From Steroidobacter gossypii (GTDB taxonomy: Bacteria; Pseudomonadota; Gammaproteobacteria; Steroidobacterales; Steroidobacteraceae), in assembly GCF_016801985.1 (NCBI RefSeq), contig NZ_JAEVLS010000004.1, forward strand, positions 372,001-436,000: 64,000 nucleotides of DNA, written 5' to 3'. The notes below the pieces were generated by a model. It worked only from the letters and a program-made list of their open reading frames with translations, searched no databases and was not told the DNA's origin. Within the stretch, counting starts at the first letter, position 1, and each line of letters starts with the position of its first letter. Below, piece by piece: positions 36,196-43,910 of this stretch. The translations under genes and the position numbers were made by a program.

Positions 36196-37260
36196 TTAGC
36201 GCATCTGCAGGACGTTTCTCATCGTCGACGCTGTTGCCCGGGCCAGCCGCGCGACCGAGGCGCTGCTTTCGAATCCCTGCGACTCGGTCGATTGCGCCCG
36301 ATCCACGGCGGCGAGCACGGTTTCACGACGCGACTGCAACGTTTCGATCTGCGACACAACCCCCGGATACAGCAGCTGCAGTCCACGCTTGTCGCCTTCA
36401 GAGAGCGATTCACCGTCGCCCTGAGGCGCACAGGCGCTCGGCACGTTCTTATAAAACAGCGGCGGAAAGCGATACAGCATCACCGAGTGTGGATCGAACG
36501 GACCGACCACTACATCGGGATGGTCCTCGGTCCGTAAATTGAAATCGACCTTGGTCTTGTCCCAGAAGTTCGGGAACCCGGAAAGATACGTGTAGATGCC
36601 GGGCCGCCGTCCCTCCGAATCGTTCACGAACGCACCGCGCGCATCCTCGGTGCGCTGGTAGCCTTCGTCATCTTCCCAACGAAACTCCTGCTCACAGGGC
36701 CCGCGCAAGTTCTGATGCGCATGATGAAACGACAGCGCGTGCAGAAATTCGTGGCGCACAACGCCGCGCCAGTTGTTGGGGCGATTGATGGTGAAGCCGC
36801 CGAGATTGAGACTGCATTGCCCCGGCCCACCGCCGATGGGCCCGCCCGATATCTCAGGATTGACGCTGTCTGTGCCGACAAGTGAGAAGTAGCCGTCGTG
36901 CTCGAATGACACGCGTATCTCACCGGCGTACTCGGCATCCGTCGAAGACCAGGTTCGGAATTGACCGGCCGCCGTGTTCGGGCCGAAATCAAGCGTCAGG
37001 TTACAGCTGTCCGTGATCTCGCGCGTAGCGTCCATGACATCTCGACGCAGCGCCGCGTCGCCACCGTCGAACGCCACGCGCACATGCTGCCCAGGATTCC
37101 AGCGGCTCACGTCAACGAGCACAAACTCGAAGCCCTGGCTCGATGCTCTGAGGTTTCGCAACCACGTATTGCGCTGTCTGATCGATCGCTCTACGTCCGC
37201 CGGAAGCGCATCGAGCACCAGATCGTGCGACGCGAGTTTCGCAGCCCATTGGCTCGTCAT
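36196..37260 (-). CDS. Metzincin-type zinc metalloprotease
   Basis: A 354-residue protein with the zinc motif HEFLHALSFHH (His170, Glu171, His174, His180; the usual Gly is Ser) and a Met-turn SVMLY (Met261), together diagnostic of metzincins. The nearest fold groups are astacin- or matrixin-like. No signal peptide is visible at the ATG, unusual for this class, so export may depend on another route or on the small coupled gene upstream. Its ATG overlaps that gene's stop (ATGA). Cys-rich positions (CEQEF, SACAP) suggest disulfides. Confidence 0.82.
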   Translation of the reverse strand: MTSQWAAKLASHDLVLDALPADVERSIRQRNTWLRNLRASSQGFEFVLVDVSRWNPGQHVRVAFDGGDAALRRDVMDATREITDSCNLTLDFGPNTAAGQFRTWSSTDAEYAGEIRVSFEHDGYFSLVGTDSVNPEISGGPIGGGPGQCSLNLGGFTINRPNNWRGVVRHEFLHALSFHHAHQNLRGPCEQEFRWEDDEGYQRTEDARGAFVNDSEGRRPGIYTYLSGFPNFWDKTKVDFNLRTEDHPDVVVGPFDPHSVMLYRFPPLFYKNVPSACAPQGDGESLSEGDKRGLQLLYPGVVSQIETLQSRRETVLAAVDRAQSTESQGFESSASVARLARATASTMRNVLQMR

Positions 37261-37592
37261 GGCTCATGCCCCCTGTTCTGAGATGGTGCGATCGAAGGGA
37301 GCGAGACCTTCTTGAGTGCAGCAACACGATGACTCTCGCCCTTCGCCGTGCGTGATCGGATCTTCGCGACCGACCCGATCAGGCCGTAATCGATCTGTCG
37401 CGAGGGAACGTTTGCTCCCAGTGGTGACGCATGCGGCGCGGACCGGTTGCAAGGGTCCTGATCGTCGGGATTACTCGCGCGATGCGGCCTTTGAACTATC
37501 AGCCAGGGCCGCCAATCCGCTAGAGACTGCGTGATCAATCCAACCGACAAGAAGCGATTCTCGAGCAAGGTCTGAAACTTCGGAGCCGCCAT
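37257..37592 (-). CDS. Small protein coupled to the metzincin gene
   Basis: A 111-residue frame beginning MAAPKFQTLLENRFLSVGLI, basic and Pro/Ser-rich, with no recognised domain. It ends in a 4-nt overlap with the metzincin start, and GGAGAG lies 10 nt before its ATG. Position and coupling suggest a real gene, perhaps an inhibitor or helper for the protease; sequence alone does not show this. Confidence 0.5.
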   Translation of the reverse strand: MAAPKFQTLLENRFLSVGLITQSLADWRPWLIVQRPHRASNPDDQDPCNRSAPHASPLGANVPSRQIDYGLIGSVAKIRSRTAKGESHRVAALKKVSLPSIAPSQNRGHEP

Positions 37593-38151
37593 CACGTGCA
37601 TCTCTCCGAGGATGTTTTCGCCACCCGGTTTGCAGCGGCCTTGCCGGAAGACTGCTCACTGCGAACGCCGCAGGCCCAACAGCGCATGCAGCGGACCCCG
37701 CAGCAGATCGCCGCGCAGACGGGCGGCGCCCTGGGCAAGCTGCTGTTGCCGCAGCAGAGGCGCTGATCTTGAGACCACTTTAGTACCACATCAGGCCCAC
37801 CGCTCTCCTCAACCGGCTGATTTTACAGACCATAGACTGCCCTGAGTCTGTGGCCACCGACACCCCTTGGCTTTTGGCCTGCATTGGTACTATATTGGAT
37901 CTACCGTGGTACTAGCCCGCGGGCAGCGGCGATGGACCCGCCGTAGGTACTTGTGGAGGGATCGACATGGACGGTTCGCGTGGCCAGGAAGCCAACTCTC
38001 TTTCTGTTCGTGCAGTCGGATTCCACGCCGACCTTCAAGCGACATCAGATCGCCGTTCTTTGCACCACTGCTTCCGGGACCCCGATGGCCTCTTCCGGCT
38101 GCGCCGGTCGATCCGCCTGACCAGCAACTTAAATTTATGGAGGAATTTGCA
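37593..38151 (+). other. Intergenic region and leader of the chitinase gene
   Basis: No convincing gene is visible in these 560 bases. One open frame reads through 37541-37766 (ending GALGKLLLPQQRR) without a start or family match. The stretch holds the TGGTACTA repeats at 37781-37914 and then a leader of about 240 nt before the chitinase. The AT-rich CAACTTAAATTTATGGAGGA (38126-38144) sits at its end. Confidence 0.5.
37781..37914 (+). promoter_or_regulatory. Three TGGTACTA sites upstream of the chitinase gene
   Basis: TGGTACTA occurs at 37885-37892 and 37907-37914 as direct repeats 22 bp apart (two helical turns), and inverted at 37781-37788. Spacing on one face of the helix and location before a sugar-polymer gene suggest binding sites for a regulator. 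No cognate regulator is nearby. Confidence 0.55.
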
Positions 38152-38154
38152 GTG
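38139..38154 (+). promoter_or_regulatory. Ribosome site fixing a GTG start for the chitinase
   Basis: GGAGGA (38139-38144) lies 7 nt before GTG at 38152. The in-frame ATG at 38137 overlaps this site and is therefore unlikely to be the start. Confidence 0.75.
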
Positions 38155-39951
38155 ACAGCATCAATTGCGCGCGTGCCTCTGGGCATCGCGGCGGTGTTTC
38201 TCTGGCTGTTGTATTCGTCTGCCAGCCTGGCGCAGGCACAGCCGTGTCCGTTCCCGGCCTGGAGCAACAGTGCCGTCTATGTGGGCGGCAATCGCGTCAC
38301 CTACCAAGGCTCGGCATACGAGGCGAAATGGTGGACGCAGAACGAGATCCCCACCCAGTCCGGTGAATGGGGAGTATGGCGCAAGCTGCACGAGTGCAGC
38401 GGCGGCTCGAACCAGTCGCCGACGGCGAACGCCGGCGCCGATCGTTCGATCGCGGAAGGTTCGGCAGTGAGCTTGCAAGGCTCCGGCTCGGATCCGGATG
38501 GAACGATCGCTTCGTATCAGTGGACACAGACAGCGGGACCTTCTGTGTCGCTGAGTGGAGCCAACACCGCGAACGCAAGTTTCACAGCGCCGCAGGTGAA
38601 TGCGAACACGGCGTTGACGTTCCGTCTCACCGTGACCGACAACCAAGGCGCGACCGGCAGTGACGAAGTCACGATCACTGTGACCAATGGCACCCCCGGC
38701 GGCGGCGGCGACAAGCAAGTCGGCGCCTATTTCACGCAATGGGGCGTGTACGGCCGCAACTATCATGTGAAGAATATCGATCAGAGCGGCGCGGCCGCGA
38801 ACTTGACGTTCATCAACTATGCGTTTGGCAACGTGTACGACGATGGTCGCTGCGGCATCATCAACCGCGCCGAGAGCGGCAACGGCGATGGTGGCGATGC
38901 GTACGCGGACTATCAAAAGTCGTATGACGCAGCCACTTCAGTGGACGGCGTCGCCGACCGGTGGGATCAGCCGCTGAAGGGCAACTTCAATCAGCTGAAG
39001 AAGCTCAAGACGCGTCATCCGCAGATCAAGTTGTTCATTTCGCTCGGCGGCTGGACCTGGTCGAAGAATTTCAGCCGCTTCTCCATGACGGCGGCGGCGC
39101 GCCAGACCATGGTGGCCTCGTGCATCGATATCTATCTCAAGGGCAATCTGCCGGTGGGCGACGGCGCCGGTGGCCCGGGCGCGGCGGCCGGCGTGTTCGA
39201 CGGCATCGATATCGACTGGGAATTCCCGGGCGGCGGCGGCATGCCGTACAACTCGGTCAGCCCCGAAGACAAGCGCAACTTCACGCTGCTGCTGGCCGAA
39301 TTCCGTCGGCAGCTGAACGAGCTGAGCGCACAAACGGGTCGCCAGTATCACCTGACGGTGGCGATCGGCGCGGGCGCCGACAAGATCGACAACACCGAGC
39401 CCGCGCAATACTCGCAGTCGCTCGACTGGATCAACTTGATGAGCTACGACTATCACGGCGGCTTCGAACCGCAGGGTCCGACCAACTTCCAGTCGAACCT
39501 GCACATGGATCCCAACAATCCGGCGACTGGCGTAGCGAAGACTTATGCCACCGAGACGGCGGTGAACAAGCTGCTCTCGGCAGGCGTGCCTCCGCAGAAG
39601 CTCGTCATCGGCATTCCGTTCTATGGCCGCGGCTGGACCGGCGTGCCGAACGGCGGCACCAATGGTCTGTATCAGCCGGCGACGGGTCCAGCGCCTGGCA
39701 CGTGGGAACCGGGCATCAATGACTACAAGGTGCTCGCGCCACGCAACGCGCCGAAGTTCTATCACCCGGTGACCAAGCAGCTGTGGACTTACAACGGCAC
39801 CGAGTTCTGGAGCTTCGACGACCCGGTGGTCATCGCGACCAAGACCGCCTACGTCAAGAGCCTCGGGCTGGGCGGCCTGTTCTCCTGGTCCCTCGATGGC
39901 GACGACGCCAACGCGACGTTGGTGAAAGAAACCGCCAAGGTCCGTCAGTGA
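38152..39951 (+). CDS. Secreted GH18 chitinase with chitin-binding and PKD-like domains
   Basis: A 599-residue enzyme. A signal peptide (1-28, ending SLAQAQ) precedes a CBM5/12 chitin-binding module (about 31-80: FPAWSNSAVYVGGNRVTYQG ... EWGVWRKL), a PKD/Ig-like module (about 88-178: PTANAGADRSIAEGSAVSLQ) and the GH18 barrel (about 188-599). The catalytic motif DGIDIDWE has Asp350, Asp353, Asp355 and the acid Glu357. It cleaves chitin outside the cell. The GTG start is set by the strong GGAGGA. It stands alone and ends in a terminator. Confidence 0.95.
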   Translation: MTASIARVPLGIAAVFLWLLYSSASLAQAQPCPFPAWSNSAVYVGGNRVTYQGSAYEAKWWTQNEIPTQSGEWGVWRKLHECSGGSNQSPTANAGADRSIAEGSAVSLQGSGSDPDGTIASYQWTQTAGPSVSLSGANTANASFTAPQVNANTALTFRLTVTDNQGATGSDEVTITVTNGTPGGGGDKQVGAYFTQWGVYGRNYHVKNIDQSGAAANLTFINYAFGNVYDDGRCGIINRAESGNGDGGDAYADYQKSYDAATSVDGVADRWDQPLKGNFNQLKKLKTRHPQIKLFISLGGWTWSKNFSRFSMTAAARQTMVASCIDIYLKGNLPVGDGAGGPGAAAGVFDGIDIDWEFPGGGGMPYNSVSPEDKRNFTLLLAEFRRQLNELSAQTGRQYHLTVAIGAGADKIDNTEPAQYSQSLDWINLMSYDYHGGFEPQGPTNFQSNLHMDPNNPATGVAKTYATETAVNKLLSAGVPPQKLVIGIPFYGRGWTGVPNGGTNGLYQPATGPAPGTWEPGINDYKVLAPRNAPKFYHPVTKQLWTYNGTEFWSFDDPVVIATKTAYVKSLGLGGLFSWSLDGDDANATLVKETAKVRQ

Positions 39952-39969
39952 TCGAGCGGTAGATGCCAA

Positions 39970-40008
39970 GGTCGGCCGCGGGTGAGCTCGCGGTCGACCC
40001 CTCTTCTT
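39970..40008 (+). terminator. Terminator after the chitinase gene
   Basis: An 11-bp stem with one mismatch/wobble (GGTCGGCCGCG / CGCGGTCGACC) with an 8-nt loop is followed by CCTCTTCTTAT. It abuts the convergent SDR stop. Confidence 0.65.
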
Positions 40009-40765
40009 ATCTCACATACGAGCCGGCATTCAGATCGATGCTCGTGCCCGTGGCGTGATCCGCCAGGCCGCTCAACAGAAACACCACGGTGGGCGCGATG
40101 TCACTCGGCTCCGTCAATCTTTCCAGCGCGATGTCGTTCAGCGCGAAGCCCTCGCCGTACTTGTCGATGAAGGCTTGAGCCATCTCGGTTCGGGTGAAAC
40201 CGGGCGCGAGTACGAACGACTTGATGTTTGCTTTGCCGAAGCCGCGAGCAATAGACCGGCTGAGAGCCACCATGCCGCCTTTCGAGGCCGCATAGGCCAG
40301 ATAGTCCGGCGTGTCGCCGCGAAAGGCGGCTCGTGAAGCGATGTTGACGATGCGGCCGCCGCCAATCTTCTGAAAATGCGCGATGGCCGAGCGGCACAAC
40401 AGCCCCGTCGCTGTGAGGTTGATCGCCAGGGTCGATTCCCAGGCGGCGTGCCACTGGTCGGTCGGCTGATCGAGCGGCGACTCGAGAGCGACGCCTGCGT
40501 TGTTGACCAGCGCATGCACAGCGCCGCAGCGCTGCTCCACCTGCTCCCACAATGAGATGCAGGATTGTCGATCGGCCAGGTTGGCGCCGACGGCGAACGC
40601 ACCGTTGCCGATCTGCGCCGCCAACCTTTCCGACGCAGCCTTCTGAATCCCGTAGTGGATACAAACACGCGCGCCGGACGCCGCCAACGCTCGAGCGATA
40701 GCGGCGCCGATGCCGCGGCTCGCGCCGGTGACTAGAACGTTCTGTCCGGTAAGGTCGATTTGCAC
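40007..40765 (-). CDS. Short-chain dehydrogenase/reductase (FabG-like)
   Basis: A 252-residue classical SDR. The cofactor motif is TGASRGIG (13-20), NNAG is at 88-91, and the catalytic set is Ser144, Tyr158 and Lys162 (YAASK). The lack of an Asp after the second strand (ARVCIHYGI) leaves NAD/NADP choice open. It resembles 3-oxoacyl-ACP reductases, but single SDRs often act on sugars or alcohols. It is monocistronic, between the chitinase and the di-heme gene. Full length, no oddities. Confidence 0.88.
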   Translation of the reverse strand: MQIDLTGQNVLVTGASRGIGAAIARALAASGARVCIHYGIQKAASERLAAQIGNGAFAVGANLADRQSCISLWEQVEQRCGAVHALVNNAGVALESPLDQPTDQWHAAWESTLAINLTATGLLCRSAIAHFQKIGGGRIVNIASRAAFRGDTPDYLAYAASKGGMVALSRSIARGFGKANIKSFVLAPGFTRTEMAQAFIDKYGEGFALNDIALERLTEPSDIAPTVVFLLSGLADHATGTSIDLNAGSYVR

Positions 40766-40957
40766 GACGCTGTCTCCATGGGCCGCGTGATTGGCACGCT
40801 GTCAAGACTGAAAGCATATGATGCAGCGGCGGAAACGCGATAGCGGAAGTTGTCTTCAGTGAGTGACGTCGCCTAACGGCGACGCGCCAGAGGCGACAGG
40901 TCTCCTCTTACGATGCACTGGCAGTCGTCTGCACAGTTCATCGAAAAGGAAATCTGC

Positions 40958-43864
40958 GTGTATAGGAACTCACTCATCGGGATCGCGATGGCAACGCTAT
41001 TGGTTGCTTGCGGCGGAGGTGGCGGATCATCGGACTCCACTTCTCCCCCGCCGACGTCGACGGACCCACCGACCAATCAACCTCCGACCGATCAGCCACC
41101 CACCAACCAGCCGCAGCAGCCGATGCCCGAGCCGGAACTCGAGGCGCCGCCGGTCGCGACGCTTCCGGATATGCCCTCCGGCGGGCCCGCCATGCCGCCA
41201 CCTCCGCCTGAGCTGCAACTGCCTTCGGGCGTCGATGTGAGCAACCCCGGCGTGGTGGTGAAACCCGTCGCGGCGACAGCGTCGAGCTTCCAGGGCGGCA
41301 ACACCGCGGCCCGGGCGATCGACGGCGTCGGCAACACTCGTTGGGAAAGCCAACGCAGCGACGAGCAGTGGATCCAGTTCGATTTCGGCGCCAAGACCCA
41401 GCTCGGCTCCATGAAGCTCACCTGGGAAAACGCATACGGCAAGGAGTATTCGATTCTGGTCTCCGACGATGGCGACACGTGGTATCAGCTGCGTTACGTC
41501 GCGGGCGGCCGGGGCGGCGTGGAAGAGTTCATGAATCTGACTTCCAACGTTCAGTACGTCCGCATCAACGGCGTCAAGCGCGCCACGACGTTCGGCTATT
41601 CGTTGTACGAGGTCGAGTTCAAGTCGCCCGGCAGCGATAACTCGCTCGGCGGTCGGGTGACGACCTCGATCACGCCCTTCCCCAGCAGCGGTGAGCAACT
41701 CGCGCCGCCGGCGGCGGAGAAGCCGCCGCTCGAAGGCATTCAGTTCACGCTGGCCGACGGCACCATAGTGACGCGCTTCGGCGTGATCGGCCGTTCGCGC
41801 CATGCTCGCGAGCGCGGCGAAGAATGGAACGAGATGGGCCAGGGACCGAACGAAACGGTCGACGCCAACGGCAATCCGGTGGACAAGGGACCGGGCGCGC
41901 ACCTCAACTTCGTGGCCAACTATTTCAAGAACCGCACCTGGGGTTTTGAAATCATCGACAACAGCCGCGTGGCCGGCGTCGACCGCCCGACCCTGCGCGT
42001 CAATCAATATTTCCAGCAAGCGCAGCGCGCCGGCGGTCATTCGTTCTTCCGCGCCTTCGATCGGCCCGGCGTGACGGGCTTCGGCTGGATGGCGCCGGGA
42101 CGGCTGGTCGATCCCTCGTTGTATGGCAACGATCGCGCCAGCTGCGAGGTCGTGCCGAAACCGCCCGAAGGCCGACTGGCCAACGCGAGCGGCCTCAACG
42201 ACGGCTGCAGCGTGACGGTCGACAACTACCCCGGTCATGCCGAGCTCAGTCCCGACGCCAATGGCATTCTGCTGCCCAACGGTCGCAGCGTGCCGTCGCG
42301 TGCGTTGAGGGTCGGCGACGTGATCGAAGTGTCGACTTCGTTCTTCTCCACGCCGGAGGCCATGGCCGCCGTGGGCGACTCGGGTGGTCTGCGCTACTAC
42401 ACCAACGAGTGGACCTATGTCGTGGGCACGGGCTTGCGTCCGTGGTACGGCGTGCAGCCACGACTGATGAACGCGCCGTTGCCGGAGGAAACGTTGCAAG
42501 GCGGTCTCGGCTCCGTCTCTTACGACTACGCCGACAACTCCACCTTCATCTTCCAGCAGCCGTTCAACAACATCGGCATGCAGAACATGCAGCGCTTCGT
42601 GGAAGGCCGACGCTGGTTCCACACCAACATGCGCACCGGCGACCACAACGAGCCGGGCAACGATCGCAATCTGGACGCGGTCGGGTTGCAGGGCATGTTC
42701 TATAACCAGTCGACCTGCTTCAGCTGTCACATCAACAACGGCCGCGGCCTCGCGCCTCAGGTCGTGAATCAGAAGCTGGATACGATGGTCGTGCGCACCG
42801 CTCAGACTGACGGCAGCGGCCAGCAACTGCCGCATCCGGTGTACGGTATGGCGGCACAGATGAATTCGCAGCCCGCGAGCGGCGGCGTCCGCACCGACTG
42901 GGGCACCGCGGTTCGAGTGTCGGGATTCGAATCCAGGACCGTGACGCTGCCGGATGGCACGACGGTCGAGCTGCGCAAGCCCAAGGTGCAGTTCGATGGA
43001 CCGACTCCGAGCGTGTACTCACTGCGAAGTGCGCAGCCTGTCATCGGTATGGGGCTGCTCGAAGCCATTCCCGATGCCGACATCATTGCGCGCGCTCGCG
43101 TGGCTCCAGACACGGATGGCGTGAAGGGCACGGCCAACTATGTGTACGACCCGGAAACCGGCGACGTGCGCCTCGGCCGCTTCGGCTGGAAGGCGTCGAA
43201 GGCCAGCTTGCGCCATCAGGTGGCGGTGGCGGCGCTCCAGGATATGTCGGTCACCTCGCCGCTGTATCCCAACCGCGATTGCTTGTTTGGTCCGGCGCGG
43301 TGCACGACCGACAAGGTCGAGCCCGGCATTTCTGAAGACGTGCTCAAGCTGATGACCCGCTATGTCGCCATGCTGGGCGTGCCCGCTCAGCGCAGTGTGC
43401 CCAGCGGCTTTCCGAAAGGCGTGGCGCCGCTGTCGTATCTCGATGTGAATCCGGCGCAGGTGGCTGCCGGCGCCCGAGTGTTCGAAACCACCAAGTGCGC
43501 GGCCTGCCATGTCAAGGAAATGAAGACCGGCACACATTCGGAACTGGCCGAAGCGCGCAATCAAACCATCCGGCCGTACACCGATCTGTTGTTGCACGAC
43601 ATGGGGCCCGAGCTGGCCGACAACCTGGTCGAAGGTCAGGCCACCGGCAGCATGTGGCGCACCTCGGCGCTGTGGGGCATCGGTTACACCGAGAAGGTGG
43701 CCGGCGCCGGCGTCAGGGTCGGCTACTTGCATGACAGCCGTGCACGCACGCTGACCGAGGCCATCCTGTGGCACGGTGGCGAAGCGACCACGAGCCGGCG
43801 ATTGTTCGAGCAGTTGAATACGCAAGATCGTACGGCGCTGCTGAGCTTCTTGAGCTCACTATAA
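40958..43864 (+). CDS. Di-heme oxidoreductase lipoprotein with discoidin-like domain
   Basis: A 968-residue lipoprotein. The GTG at 40958 has AAGGAAAT upstream and gives a lipobox LLVAC (Cys18). A Pro-rich linker with NQPPTDQPPTNQP repeats follows, then an F5/8-type C (discoidin) domain (about 100-225: AARAIDGVGNTRWESQRSDE, WIQFDFGAKTQLGSM), then a di-heme oxidoreductase domain with two CxxCH sites (CFSCH at 587-591, CAACH at 847-851). The family is often annotated as thiol oxidoreductase or putative peroxidase. The sugar-binding-type N-domain is an unusual addition and may dock it to polysaccharide. Confidence 0.88.
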   Translation: MYRNSLIGIAMATLLVACGGGGGSSDSTSPPPTSTDPPTNQPPTDQPPTNQPQQPMPEPELEAPPVATLPDMPSGGPAMPPPPPELQLPSGVDVSNPGVVVKPVAATASSFQGGNTAARAIDGVGNTRWESQRSDEQWIQFDFGAKTQLGSMKLTWENAYGKEYSILVSDDGDTWYQLRYVAGGRGGVEEFMNLTSNVQYVRINGVKRATTFGYSLYEVEFKSPGSDNSLGGRVTTSITPFPSSGEQLAPPAAEKPPLEGIQFTLADGTIVTRFGVIGRSRHARERGEEWNEMGQGPNETVDANGNPVDKGPGAHLNFVANYFKNRTWGFEIIDNSRVAGVDRPTLRVNQYFQQAQRAGGHSFFRAFDRPGVTGFGWMAPGRLVDPSLYGNDRASCEVVPKPPEGRLANASGLNDGCSVTVDNYPGHAELSPDANGILLPNGRSVPSRALRVGDVIEVSTSFFSTPEAMAAVGDSGGLRYYTNEWTYVVGTGLRPWYGVQPRLMNAPLPEETLQGGLGSVSYDYADNSTFIFQQPFNNIGMQNMQRFVEGRRWFHTNMRTGDHNEPGNDRNLDAVGLQGMFYNQSTCFSCHINNGRGLAPQVVNQKLDTMVVRTAQTDGSGQQLPHPVYGMAAQMNSQPASGGVRTDWGTAVRVSGFESRTVTLPDGTTVELRKPKVQFDGPTPSVYSLRSAQPVIGMGLLEAIPDADIIARARVAPDTDGVKGTANYVYDPETGDVRLGRFGWKASKASLRHQVAVAALQDMSVTSPLYPNRDCLFGPARCTTDKVEPGISEDVLKLMTRYVAMLGVPAQRSVPSGFPKGVAPLSYLDVNPAQVAAGARVFETTKCAACHVKEMKTGTHSELAEARNQTIRPYTDLLLHDMGPELADNLVEGQATGSMWRTSALWGIGYTEKVAGAGVRVGYLHDSRARTLTEAILWHGGEATTSRRLFEQLNTQDRTALLSFLSSL

Positions 43865-43873
43865 AGGCGCACA

Positions 43874-43905
43874 TCACGCCGGCAGCGTTGCTGCTGCCGG
43901 CGTGA
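43874..43905. terminator. Bidirectional hairpin between convergent genes
   Basis: A perfect 13-bp stem (TCACGCCGGCAGC / GCTGCCGGCGTGA) with loop GTTGCT lies between the di-heme gene and the M36 protease gene. There is no T-run on either side. Confidence 0.7.
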
Positions 43906-43910
43906 CTCAA

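Noticed and set aside
37541-37766. Plus-strand open frame ending GALGKLLLPQQRR
   Set aside because: Reads like protein, but it has no start codon or ribosome site, is interrupted by TAG upstream and overlaps the small minus-strand gene.
41027-42835. 602-codon open frame on the minus strand
   Set aside because: It is antisense to the di-heme oxidoreductase, which has clear domains and heme motifs; the reverse product looks compositional.
42915-42940. tRNA T-loop-like GGATTCGAATCC
   Set aside because: It lies inside the di-heme coding sequence, with no acceptor or anticodon stems around it.
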